From assembly GCF_009377175.1 (NCBI RefSeq), contig NZ_VJZD01000029.1, positions 1 through 56,544 on the forward strand: a DNA stretch of 56,544 nt, written 5' to 3'. Within the stretch, counting starts at the first letter, position 1, and each line of letters opens with the position of its first letter. Both the position numbers and the translations under genes were made by a program. The notes beneath the pieces are model-generated. The model saw nothing but the letters and a program-made list of their open reading frames with translations, did not search any database and was not told the origin of the DNA. Shown here piece after piece: positions 25,982 to 34,458 of the stretch. Source of the DNA: Streptomyces adustus (GTDB lineage: Bacteria; Actinomycetota; Actinomycetes; Streptomycetales; Streptomycetaceae).

Positions 25982-28687
25982 ATGGCGAATCGTTTCGCCG
26001 CATTTCGAAGCCGCTGGCTCACACGCCTGGCCGGCAAGAGCCCCCGCAGTGTGGCGGGGCAGGTACTGGTGCTCCAAGTGGCCCTGGTCGTCCTGCTCGT
26101 GGCCTGCGGTGTGCTGGCCGTCTTCCTCCAGTCGGAGCGGGACACCAAGGCCGAGGCCATAAGCCGCTCCGTGGCGGTCGCACAGGCCTACGCGCACTCT
26201 CCCGGCGTCCTGGCCGCCGTGCAGAGCCCGGACCCGTCCAAGATCCTCCAGCCGCTCACCGAGGCGGGGCGCAAGGCGGCCGGGGTCGACTTCATCGTGA
26301 TCACGGACACCAAGGGCATCCGGTACACCCACCCGCTGCCGAGCCGGATCGGCAAGCGGTTCGTCGGCAACATCGGGCCCTCGCTGAACGGACAGGTCTA
26401 CACGGAGAGCGTCCACGGTCCGCTGGGCCACGAGGTGCAGGCCATCGTCCCGGTCGAGGACTCCCGGGGCCATGTGGTCGCCCTGGTGGCCGCCGGACTG
26501 AAGGTCAAGAACGTCACCAACGCGGTGGACCGGCAACTCCCGATCATCCTGGGCACCGGGATCGCGGCACTGCTCCTGGCCACCACCGGCACGGTCCTGG
26601 TGGCGAGACGGTTGCGACGGCAGACCCACAGTCTGGCCCCGGACGAGATGAGCCGCATGTACGACCATCACGACGCGGTGCTGCACTCCGTACGCGAGGG
26701 TGTGCTCATCGTCGGCGGCGACGGACGGCTGCTGCTGGCGAACGACGAGGCCGGCCGGCTCCTCGAGCTGCCGCACGACGCCGACGGCAGGCTCGTGACG
26801 GATCTGCCGCGCCTCGCCCCCGAGCTGCGGTCGCTGCTCGCGTCCGGCCGCGAGGCCAGCGACGAGGTGTACTTCGCCGGGGAGCGCCTGCTCGCGGTCA
26901 ACCAGCGGCCCACGGACCGCGACGGCGGTCCCAAGGGGACGGTGGTGACCCTGCGCGACTCCACCGAACTCCAGGCGGTGACCGGCAGGGCCGAGATCGC
27001 GCGCGAGCGACTCAGACTCCTGTACGACGCGGGCCTCGGCATCGGCACCACCCTGGACGTGCTGCGCACCGCCGACGAGCTGGCGCACGTGGCGGTCCCG
27101 CGGTTCGCGGACTACGTCACCGTGGACCTGGCCGACGCCGTGCTGCACGGCGAGGAGCCGGCCGCCACGGCGACCGGCATGCGGCGCACGGCCGTGTACG
27201 GGGTCAGGGACGACCACCCGCTCTACGAGAAGGGCCGGCTGATCGACTTCGTGCCGTCGACCCCGCAGGCCCGCGGCTACGGCAGGGGCCGTTCCGAACT
27301 GGTGGCCGACCTGACGACCGCCACGGGCTGGCACGCCCAGGACCCCGAGCGCACCCGGCAGATCCTCGACTACGGCATCCGGTCCCTGATCGCCGCCCCG
27401 ATCAGGGCCCGCGGCGTGGTGCTGGGCATGGCCAACTTCTGGCGCTCCACACAGCACGCGCCCTTCGACGAGGAGGAGGTGACGCTGGCCGAGGAGCTCG
27501 TGGCCCGCGCCGCGGTCAGCCTCGACAACGCCCGCCGCTACACCCGCGAGCACGCGCTGGCCGTCACCCTCCAGCGCAGCCTGCTGCCCAGGGCCCTGCC
27601 CGAGCAGAACGCGCTGGAGGTCGCCTACCGCTACCTGCCGGCCCAGTCGGGGGTCAGCGGCGACTGGTTCGACGTGATCCCGCTGCCGGGCGGCCGGGTC
27701 GCGCTGGCCGTCGGCGACGTGGTCGGCCACGGCCTGCACGCCGCCGCCACGATGGGGCGGCTGCGCACCGCGGTGCACAACTTCTCCGCACTCGACCTGC
27801 CGCCCGACGAACTGCTCAGCCATGTCGACGACCTGGTCGGCCGCATGGACCAGGAGGAGGCGGACACGGAGAGCGTCGCGGGCGTCATGGGCGCCACCTG
27901 CCTGTACGCGATCTACGACCCCGTGGCGCGCCGCTGTGTCATGGCACGGGCGGGGCACCTGGCACCGGCGCTCGTGTGCCCGAACGGCACCGTCACCTTC
28001 CCCGACCTGCCGGCCGGGCCTCCGCTGGGTCTGGGCGGTCTGCCGTTCCAGACCGCCGAGCTGGAACTCGCCGAGGGCACCCAGCTCGTCCTGTACACCG
28101 ACGGACTCATCGAGGACCGCAGACGCGACCTGGACGAGGGCATGCAGATGCTCGCCGACGCGCTGGCGGGTTACCCCGAGCGCAGCCCCGAGGAGAGCTG
28201 CCAGGCCGTACTGGAAGCGCTGCTGCCCGGCCGGCCCAAGGACGACGTAGCCCTGCTCGTCGCCCGTACCCGCGGTCTGGCGCCCGAGCGGATCGCCGAC
28301 TGGGACGTGCCCGGCGAGCCGGCCGCCGTCGCGGTGATGCGCGACGCCGTGAGCCGCAAGCTGGAGGAGTGGGGGCTGTTCGAGCTCGGCTTCGCGCTGG
28401 AGCTGATCCTGAGCGAACTCGTCACGAACGCCATCCGCTACGGCTCCGAGCCGATCCATGTGCGCCTGATCCACGACCGCGCGCTGACCTGCGAGGTGGC
28501 CGACGGCAGCAGTACCTCGCCGCATCTGCGGTACGCCGCGACCATGGACGAGGGCGGCCGGGGCCTGTTCCTGGTGTCGCAGATGTCCGAACGCTGGGGC
28601 ACCCGGTACACCCCCCAGGGCAAGGTGATCTGGGCCGAGCTGGCCCTGCCCGCGGCCGTCGAGGAGCCCGGCCCGGAACCGGGTTAA
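25982..28687 (+). CDS. Membrane sensor SpoIIE-type PP2C phosphatase with PAS, GAF and HATPase domains
   Basis: 901 residues from ATG 25982 (AAAGG upstream). Order: TM1 (about 25-47); extracytoplasmic sensor domain (50-180) of CitA/Cache type with FIVITDTKGIRYTHPLPSRIGK; TM2 (186-206); PAS (about 222-320); GAF (about 340-520); PP2C/SpoIIE (about 525-760) with GDWFDVI, GDVVGHGLHAA, YTDGLIEDR and KDDVALLV; and a C-terminal HATPase_c_2 anti-sigma kinase domain (about 770-890) with ELILSELVTNAIRYGS. It should sense an external ligand and both dephosphorylate and phosphorylate anti-sigma-antagonist partners, controlling a sigma factor. Its stop codon overlaps that of a convergent second PP2C gene. 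Confidence 0.88.
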   Translation: MANRFAAFRSRWLTRLAGKSPRSVAGQVLVLQVALVVLLVACGVLAVFLQSERDTKAEAISRSVAVAQAYAHSPGVLAAVQSPDPSKILQPLTEAGRKAAGVDFIVITDTKGIRYTHPLPSRIGKRFVGNIGPSLNGQVYTESVHGPLGHEVQAIVPVEDSRGHVVALVAAGLKVKNVTNAVDRQLPIILGTGIAALLLATTGTVLVARRLRRQTHSLAPDEMSRMYDHHDAVLHSVREGVLIVGGDGRLLLANDEAGRLLELPHDADGRLVTDLPRLAPELRSLLASGREASDEVYFAGERLLAVNQRPTDRDGGPKGTVVTLRDSTELQAVTGRAEIARERLRLLYDAGLGIGTTLDVLRTADELAHVAVPRFADYVTVDLADAVLHGEEPAATATGMRRTAVYGVRDDHPLYEKGRLIDFVPSTPQARGYGRGRSELVADLTTATGWHAQDPERTRQILDYGIRSLIAAPIRARGVVLGMANFWRSTQHAPFDEEEVTLAEELVARAAVSLDNARRYTREHALAVTLQRSLLPRALPEQNALEVAYRYLPAQSGVSGDWFDVIPLPGGRVALAVGDVVGHGLHAAATMGRLRTAVHNFSALDLPPDELLSHVDDLVGRMDQEEADTESVAGVMGATCLYAIYDPVARRCVMARAGHLAPALVCPNGTVTFPDLPAGPPLGLGGLPFQTAELELAEGTQLVLYTDGLIEDRRRDLDEGMQMLADALAGYPERSPEESCQAVLEALLPGRPKDDVALLVARTRGLAPERIADWDVPGEPAAVAVMRDAVSRKLEEWGLFELGFALELILSELVTNAIRYGSEPIHVRLIHDRALTCEVADGSSTSPHLRYAATMDEGGRGLFLVSQMSERWGTRYTPQGKVIWAELALPAAVEEPGPEPG

Positions 28688-29904
28688 CCCAGGTCGCGGC
28701 TTCCCTCGTTCTCATGAGGATTCCGGGGTCTGTGAGGCTCCTGGGTGCGGTACGCGGCGAGGGCGGCGGTGTCGTCGTCCAGGGTCCCGCCACTGTGGGC
28801 CAGCAGGTCCTCGTGGAGCCGGTCGAGCAGCGCGCGGGGTTCGAGGAAGCCCCAGGACCGCACCCGGTCGAGGAGGGGATAGAAGTTCCCGCCTTCGTCA
28901 CGGGCCTCGGTCACACCGTCGGTGTAGAGCAGGAGCAGATCGCCGGGGCGGAAACGCCGCACGTCCACCCGGTGGTGGTTGTCGACCAGCACCCCGAGGT
29001 TGACGGGTGGCGAGGGTTCGTCCGGGTCCAGCTCGAAGACGCCGTCGTGGGCGATGAGCAGGGGCGAGGGGTGACCGCAGTTGACGAGGCGGACCACGGG
29101 CTCGTGATCGGGGATCTCGACGAAGACCGCCGTGACGAAGCGCTCGGCCACCTCGCTGCCGGGCGGGAGCAGGGCCGCCCTGCGGTTCATGCTGTCCTCG
29201 ACCCGGCGGGCCACCGCGGCGAGGTCCGGTTCGTCGTGGGCGGTCTCGCGGAAGGCGCCGACCATTGTCGCCGCCGTCTCCACCGCGACCAGGCCCTTGC
29301 CCCGGACGTCGCCGATGAGCAGGCGCACCCCGTACGGACTGGGCACCGCCTCGTACAGGTCGCCGCCGATGCGCGCCTCCGCGGCGGCGGACAGGTAGAG
29401 GGTCTCCACGCGGATCGGACCGAGGCGGTGCGGCACCGGGCTCAGCAGCACCTGCTGTGCGGTCTCGGCCACGGAACGCACGGACGCCAGGGTCCGCTCC
29501 CGGCGGATCCGGTGGCCGGCGAGGATCGCGCCGAGCACCCCGAGCAGGGCGGTGCAGATGTAGGCGGTCACATAGTGGCGGTCGAACAGGTACCCCACCT
29601 CGCGGCCCGCGCAGCACGGCGTACCGGCCAGGACGGCCTCGAACCCGACGGCGAACACCGTGACCGCGCCGACGGCGACGGGACCGTAGCCGAAGGCGGC
29701 GATCACGGGGAGGGCGGTGAGCAGGAAGCTCACCGGCCACTGCACCGGGGTGAGGGGTTCGAGAGCCAGGATCACGACGACGTAGCCGACCGGGAGCCAG
29801 CGCACCCACCGCGGCTCCGTCTGCCGTCGCTGCTCCGCGTCACCGTCCCCGGGCCGCCCACCGCGGTCCCTGCGGAGGGCCCTGCGGATCCGGTCACGCG
29901 GCAC
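28684..29904 (-). CDS. Membrane PP2C/SpoIIE-type serine phosphatase
   Basis: 406 residues from GTG 29904, with GGGAG 5 bp upstream. The N-terminal third (about 33-125) holds four to five hydrophobic helices (WLPVGYVVVILALEP, AYICTALLGVLGAILAGH). The rest is a PP2C domain with GDLYEAV, GDVRGKGLVAVETAATM, NCGHPSPLL, YTDGVTEAR and DDDTAALA. It should act on phospho-serine of an anti-anti-sigma protein; no sensor domain other than the membrane part is visible. Its stop codon (TAA at 28686-28684) overlaps the stop of the convergent sensor phosphatase. Confidence 0.86.
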   Translation of the reverse strand: MPRDRIRRALRRDRGGRPGDGDAEQRRQTEPRWVRWLPVGYVVVILALEPLTPVQWPVSFLLTALPVIAAFGYGPVAVGAVTVFAVGFEAVLAGTPCCAGREVGYLFDRHYVTAYICTALLGVLGAILAGHRIRRERTLASVRSVAETAQQVLLSPVPHRLGPIRVETLYLSAAAEARIGGDLYEAVPSPYGVRLLIGDVRGKGLVAVETAATMVGAFRETAHDEPDLAAVARRVEDSMNRRAALLPPGSEVAERFVTAVFVEIPDHEPVVRLVNCGHPSPLLIAHDGVFELDPDEPSPPVNLGVLVDNHHRVDVRRFRPGDLLLLYTDGVTEARDEGGNFYPLLDRVRSWGFLEPRALLDRLHEDLLAHSGGTLDDDTAALAAYRTQEPHRPRNPHENEGSRDLG

Positions 29905-30175
29905 GAGAACTCCCGGCGGGGCTTGATCACGACGACCGCGCAGCGGCGGCCCACCTGCTTCTCCCGATCGATGCCCAAACCATGCGTATCGGGATCTTTC
30001 GGGCAATCCTACGATGTCCGGTGGTCGCGGTGAGGGAGGCCGACGACATCGGACGGAGGCCGCCCCGCCCGGTCGGCACGGGCCGGCACGCGGGCCGTGG
30101 GCGGGCCGGTGGGCAGGCGGTCGGCGGCCCGGAGCACGACAATGGACGCAGGCCGAACCCCGGACGGAGGCACGG

Positions 30176-30931
30176 ATGACGGACCACGACACCACCACGC
30201 ACCGTTCGCCCGGTCTCGCCGGCCAGACCGTCGTGGTGATCGGAGCCGGCTCGGGGATCGGCCTGGAGACCGCCCGCCGGGTGCGTGCCGAGGGCGGGCG
30301 GCTGGTGCTGGTGGGCCGCAACCCCGAACGGCTGCGGCAGGCCGAACTCGAACTCGAACCGCAGGGCACGGCGGCTTTCGACGCCACCGACAACGTACGC
30401 CTCGGGCAATTCTTCGAGGAGCTGGCCGAGCCGGTCGACCATGTCATGGTCACCGCGGGCGCACCCGCCTACCAGCCCCTGGCGGACATGGACCTCGACG
30501 CCGTCCGCCGGGACATCGCCGACCGCCTGGTCATGGCCCTCGGTGTCGCCCGGTACAGCCGTGACCGGGTCAGGGCCGGAGGAACGCTGCTGTTCATCGG
30601 CGGCACCGGCGGACGGCGGCCGGCCATCGGTATGAGCGTGGTTTCCGCCATGACCGCCGCGCTGCCCGCCCTCGTCGCGAACCTCGCCCTGGAGATCGCG
30701 CCGATCCGGGTCAACCTCATCGCCGCCGGATTCGTCGACACGCCGCTGTCGGCCTCGCTCCTGGGCGATCAGCTGGAATCCCGGCGCGAGGAGCTGCGCG
30801 CCACGCTGCCCATCCGGCGGGTCGTCGGACCGGAGGACGTCGCCGCCCTGGCCGTGCACCTCATGGTCAACGAGGCGCTCACCGGCGCGACGTACGACAT
30901 CGACGGCGGCCAGCAGCTCCTGCCCCGCTGA
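30176..30931 (+). CDS. SDR-like protein lacking the catalytic YxxxK motif
   Basis: 251 residues from ATG 30176 (GGAGG 5-6 bp upstream). The N-terminal cofactor motif is intact (VVVIGAGSGIGLETARRV), as are DATDN, VTAGAP and the C-terminal TGATYDIDGGQQL. Where classical SDRs have S-x12-YxxxK, this protein reads GMSVVSAMTAALPALVANLA (about residues 152-171), with no Tyr and no Lys. The same divergence occurs in a known SDR subgroup of reduced or unknown activity. It may bind NAD(P)H without normal catalysis. It faces the zinc-ribbon gene with only 5 bp between stop codons. Confidence 0.82.
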   Translation: MTDHDTTTHRSPGLAGQTVVVIGAGSGIGLETARRVRAEGGRLVLVGRNPERLRQAELELEPQGTAAFDATDNVRLGQFFEELAEPVDHVMVTAGAPAYQPLADMDLDAVRRDIADRLVMALGVARYSRDRVRAGGTLLFIGGTGGRRPAIGMSVVSAMTAALPALVANLALEIAPIRVNLIAAGFVDTPLSASLLGDQLESRREELRATLPIRRVVGPEDVAALAVHLMVNEALTGATYDIDGGQQLLPR

Positions 30932-30936
30932 CCGCG

Positions 30937-31194
30937 TCACTCGGGCCGAAGGCCGCCGATGACCTGGTCCGACACGGAACGGGTGGCTCCGAAGCCGGTC
31001 TCGTGCTCCCACACATGGGTGCACGACGGGCACTGGAGGTGGAGCCGGCTGCCGGTGTTGGACAGGAGGTAGCGCCAGTGCGCCGAGCAGGTGCGCCCGT
31101 CCGCGCAGGTGTCGCACGCGCGGTGGTCGGCGCAGCTCGGGCAGGGCACCCAGGCCCGGCGGCCGCGGTCCGCGTGCGGATCAAGGGGCAGCAC
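30937..31194 (-). CDS. Small zinc-ribbon-like protein
   Basis: 85 residues from GTG 31194 (AGAGGAG 6 bp upstream). Paired cysteine knuckles are visible: WVPCPSC, ACDTCAD, TCSAHW and LQCPSCTHVWEHET, giving two CxxC metal sites. It overlaps the stop of the preceding DUF6400-type gene by 14 bp, so the two are translationally coupled. The function is unknown; zinc binding is inferred from the Cys pattern. Confidence 0.72.
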   Translation of the reverse strand: MLPLDPHADRGRRAWVPCPSCADHRACDTCADGRTCSAHWRYLLSNTGSRLHLQCPSCTHVWEHETGFGATRSVSDQVIGGLRPE

Positions 31195-31495
31195 GGCCGT
31201 CTCCTCTGCGGGGGAGGACGCCGGCCGCGACCAGGCCGTCGTACACGCGCTGCTGTTCTTCGTCGAGCCCGGAGTACAGCAGCGCGTACGCCGCCTCCTC
31301 ACCCTCCAGCGCCGCCACGGGGTCCCAGTCGGCGCCGAGGGCGTCCAGCACATGGGCGCGGCGCAGCATCTCGTGCGAGGTCAGGTCCACGGAGAAGTCG
31401 GCCAGGGCGGCGCTGTCCGGCGGGCTCGCCTCGGGCCCGCGCGGCTCGTCGAGGCCGTCCGGATCGTCGGGGATGTGAGGAACATGCGGGGACAT
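31181..31495 (-). CDS. DUF6400 family protein
   Basis: 104 residues from ATG 31495. The conserved part reads DFSVDLTSHEMLRRAHVLDAL, GADWDPVAALEGEEAAYALL and LDEEQQRVYDGLVAAGVLP, which I recognise as a short, mostly helical actinobacterial family of unknown function. The N-terminal 30 residues are acidic and Pro-rich. It lacks a clear Shine-Dalgarno at the chosen ATG; an ATG 19 codons earlier is less likely. It is coupled to the zinc-ribbon protein downstream, suggesting a joint role. Confidence 0.66.
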   Translation of the reverse strand: MSPHVPHIPDDPDGLDEPRGPEASPPDSAALADFSVDLTSHEMLRRAHVLDALGADWDPVAALEGEEAAYALLYSGLDEEQQRVYDGLVAAGVLPRRGDGRAAP

Positions 31496-31800
<305 letters not shown>

Positions 31801-32166
31801 ATGAAGTACATGGTGCTGATGTACGCCGATCCCGTCGCCACCGAGGCGATGACCGCGGCGGAGCGGGCCGAGGTGTTCCGCAGACACGAAGCGCTCCACC
31901 AGGACCTCGCGGAATCGGGGGAGTTGCTCAACGGAGCCGGTCTCGCCTATCCGAGGGACACGACGACGATGCGGTGGCGGGGCGATGGATCCACCGTCAC
32001 GGACGGGCCGTTCGGCGCGGGGGCCGAACAGCTGACGGCCTATTACGTGATCGACTGCGCGAGCCCGGAACGGGCCCGCGAGATCGCCGGACGTGTCCTC
32101 GACTTCCACGTCGTGGCGGTCGAAGTGCGCCCGGTCCACGACGCGTTCGGCATGGACGGGAGCTGA
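31801..32166 (+). CDS. YCII-related (dimeric alpha-beta barrel) protein
   Basis: 121 residues from ATG 31801. It begins MKYMVLMYADP, continues with SGELLNGAGLAYP, DGPFGAGAEQLTAYYVIDCAS, and ends in a strand typical of YCII/DGPF-domain proteins. The DGPF motif is characteristic of members encoded near ECF sigma factors, where they may modulate sigma activity. No sigma gene is in this window. A weak AGGA lies 8 bp upstream. Confidence 0.84.
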   Translation: MKYMVLMYADPVATEAMTAAERAEVFRRHEALHQDLAESGELLNGAGLAYPRDTTTMRWRGDGSTVTDGPFGAGAEQLTAYYVIDCASPERAREIAGRVLDFHVVAVEVRPVHDAFGMDGS

Positions 32167-32226
32167 CCCGCCCGACGGATCCGGCGGCAACCTTTCCGCC
32201 GCCCGCGGCCACTGAGGGGTGCGACA

Positions 32227-33207
32227 GTGACTCGAACTTCCGGACGGATGAGCATGAGAGCAACCAGGCGGGCCGCGCGAAGCCGCAGGCGCAGGATCGG
32301 ACTGACGGGTGGCGCGGTGCTGGCGCTGGTCGCCGTGGGCGTCCTCGTCCATCTGGTGACGGCGTCCCCGCCCGGCCCCGGGACGGACACCGGCCGGGCC
32401 GCGGCCACGCCCGCCGCCGACGCCCGTACCGCCGTACCGGCCCCGGCCCCGACACCGCCGGCGACGGCGTCGGTGGCCGCGTCGGCGCGTACGTCCCCGA
32501 GCGCGACGGCGGCCGCGACCACCGCGGCCGCCGCCGCGGCACGGCCGTCGGCCACCGGCACCGGGCGCCCGGTATCCGCCACGGCCGCCCTCGCCGGACG
32601 GATCCGGCCCCAGACCCGCTACCGGGGCGTCGCCACGTCGTACGACGCCGGAGACGGCGACGGCGCCTGTCTGTACGGCCCGGCCGACGACCTCATGGTC
32701 GCGGCGATGAACACCACCGACTACGAGTCGGCCCAGGCGTGCGGGGCCTATGTGCTCGTCCGCACGAGCGGCGGCGCGTCCGTCACGGTCCGGATCGTCA
32801 ACGAGTGCCCGTCGCCCTGCACACCTGGCCAACTCGACCTCAGCACCCAGGCGTTCGCCAAGCTCGCCGATCTCTCGGCCGGCCGGATCCCGATCACGTG
32901 GGAGCTGGTGAGCCCCCGTACCGTCGGCACCCTCTCGGTCCGCTACAAGACCGGGTCCAGCCGCTACTGGTGCGCGATCCAGGTGATCGGCCACCGCAAT
33001 CCCGTGGCCCGCCTGGAAACCCGTACCGCGGGCGGCTGGCGGCGGCTGCCGCGCGCCGACTACAACTACTTCCTCGCCGAGGACGGCGGCGGGTGCGGCG
33101 GCGCGATCCGGATCACCGACATCTACGGTGAGCAACTGACGGTCGACGGGATCGCGTTGCGGCCGGACGCCGTACAGGCGACCCGGGTCCAGTTCGCCGC
33201 GCACTGA
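32227..33207 (+). CDS. Bacterial expansin-like protein (DPBB + CBM63)
   Basis: 326 residues from GTG 32227 (GAGGGG upstream). An N-terminal membrane helix (about 25-45) precedes a long Ala/Thr/Pro linker (48-125). Then follow a double-psi beta-barrel (about 130-225) and a C-terminal CBM63-like domain (about 230-326). Compared with B. subtilis EXLX1 as I recall it, the essential Asp of LDLS is kept, the VTD Asp is replaced by Asn (IVNEC), and the cellulose-binding aromatics are Tyr-Trp (SSRYWCAIQV) and a kept Tyr (DYNYF). Extra Cys pairs could form disulfides. It would loosen cellulose or plant wall polymers without hydrolysis. The protein is secreted or tethered. Confidence 0.82.
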   Translation: MTRTSGRMSMRATRRAARSRRRRIGLTGGAVLALVAVGVLVHLVTASPPGPGTDTGRAAATPAADARTAVPAPAPTPPATASVAASARTSPSATAAATTAAAAAARPSATGTGRPVSATAALAGRIRPQTRYRGVATSYDAGDGDGACLYGPADDLMVAAMNTTDYESAQACGAYVLVRTSGGASVTVRIVNECPSPCTPGQLDLSTQAFAKLADLSAGRIPITWELVSPRTVGTLSVRYKTGSSRYWCAIQVIGHRNPVARLETRTAGGWRRLPRADYNYFLAEDGGGCGGAIRITDIYGEQLTVDGIALRPDAVQATRVQFAAH

Positions 33208-33219
33208 ACCGCATCCGCG

Positions 33220-33753
33220 TCAGTCCTGGTACTCGGTGAGGTCGATGCCGTACAGCCTCAGGTCGTAGCCGTGCACGGAGTCCTCGGTGACGCCCTCCGG
33301 CTGCATGCCGAGCTTGTCGAGCACGTTCGCGGAGGCGGTGTCACCGGTCCGGCAGGCGGCGACGACCCGGTCGATGCCCCGGTCCTGGAGCGCGAACTCC
33401 AGTGCCGCGTGGGCGGCTTCGGAGGCGTACCCCTGCCCCCAGAACACCCGCCCGAACCGCCAGGAGATCGCCACCTGACCGGCGATCTCGGCCGGCGCGT
33501 CCGGTACGTACAGACCGACCGCGCCGGCCAGCTCCCCGGAGCCGAGGAGCTCGACCGCGAAGATCCCGAAGCCTTCCTCGTCCCACTCCTCCTCCCAGTC
33601 CTCGATGTCCTGGGCGGTCCGGTCCAGGGAGCGCGGCACGCCGTCGCCGATCCAGCGCATCACCGCCGGATCGGCCTGGATCTCGGAGAGGGGGACAAGG
33701 TCGTCGTCCAGCCATCGGCGCAGGACTAGACGGGGGGTGCGGATCTCGCTCAT
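33220..33753 (-). CDS. GNAT family N-acetyltransferase (RimJ/RimL-like)
   Basis: 177 residues from ATG 33753. It starts RTPRLVLRRWLDDDL, and the acetyl-CoA-binding core includes VAISWRFGRVFWGQGYASEAAHAALEFAL (the QGYASEA loop binds the pyrophosphate) followed by NVLDKLGMQPEG. This is the layout of RimJ/RimL type acetyltransferases that modify N-termini or small amines. It is convergent with the expansin gene (12-bp gap) and divergent from a conserved orphan gene. Confidence 0.86.
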   Translation of the reverse strand: MSEIRTPRLVLRRWLDDDLVPLSEIQADPAVMRWIGDGVPRSLDRTAQDIEDWEEEWDEEGFGIFAVELLGSGELAGAVGLYVPDAPAEIAGQVAISWRFGRVFWGQGYASEAAHAALEFALQDRGIDRVVAACRTGDTASANVLDKLGMQPEGVTEDSVHGYDLRLYGIDLTEYQD

Positions 33754-33874
33754 GGCACCATCCTGCCGACACCGGAGCGCGAGTGCGAAACCGCGGTGCC
33801 CGCGGGCGTCGCCGGACCGGGTAGCCGGACAAACCTGTGGGGGAGGGCGATGGGTCTCTGCCATTCTGCCGGGC

Positions 33875-34279
33875 ATGTCCGCACGCAATCGACGACTGCC
33901 CCGGCACCGTGCCTGGCCGCTGACCACCACCGACATCGAAGGATGTCTCGGGCCCCTCATGAGCCGTGTCACGGACCTGAGGTTCCTCATGGGCCAGGAC
34001 AGCGGGTCCGTCGTCCTGGGCGCGGCCTGGGTCGCTCCGCTGTCCCGGAACTACGGTCGCGGCGTCCACCCGGACTCGGTCGGCGCCCGCATCGACGTCC
34101 ACCCGGTGGACGCCACCGAGCGCGCCGCCGTGCGTGCCGTGCTGCGGGAGCACGCGCTGCCTCAACTCCACGCATGGGTCACGCGGACGATCGCGGCCGA
34201 CGAGACCTGGCGGCTGACCGACCACCAGCACTACTGGCGGCTCACCGACGGCCTCCTCACGCACCGCGACGAGACGTGA
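33875..34279 (+). CDS. Hypothetical protein of unknown function
   Basis: 134 residues from ATG 33875. I do not recognise a family. It has an Arg-rich N-terminus (SARNRRLPRHR), then a mixed alpha/beta stretch with several Trp (AWVAPLS, WVTRTIAADETWRLTDHQHYWRL). There is no signal peptide or membrane segment, so it should be cytosolic. The frame is open further upstream (33605) but overlaps the GNAT gene antisense, so the internal ATG is preferred; no good Shine-Dalgarno is visible. Confidence 0.5.
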   Translation: MSARNRRLPRHRAWPLTTTDIEGCLGPLMSRVTDLRFLMGQDSGSVVLGAAWVAPLSRNYGRGVHPDSVGARIDVHPVDATERAAVRAVLREHALPQLHAWVTRTIAADETWRLTDHQHYWRLTDGLLTHRDET

Positions 34280-34458
34280 CCGACCGAACGGCAGCGCCTC
34301 GACGATCCGTCGGCGCCGACGGCGTACGCCGGTGAGCCGCGGAGTGTCCGTGACCGGCGCTCCTTCCGCCCCCCCGGGCCCGACGAGCCGGAGCAGGGCC
34401 CGCGGCCTAGTCTGGTCGAGGGGGCGCGGCCGGGTGCATCACGGAAAGGGGCGCCCCG

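Noticed and set aside
25900..30033. 1377-codon open frame across both phosphatases
   Set aside because: It is a frame shadow of the sensor phosphatase and antisense to the second; composition is Arg/Gly/Pro-rich without domains.
34308..34321. CGTCGGCGCCGACG palindrome before the GH15 gene
   Set aside because: GC-only palindromes of this length occur often here; no link to a promoter was seen.
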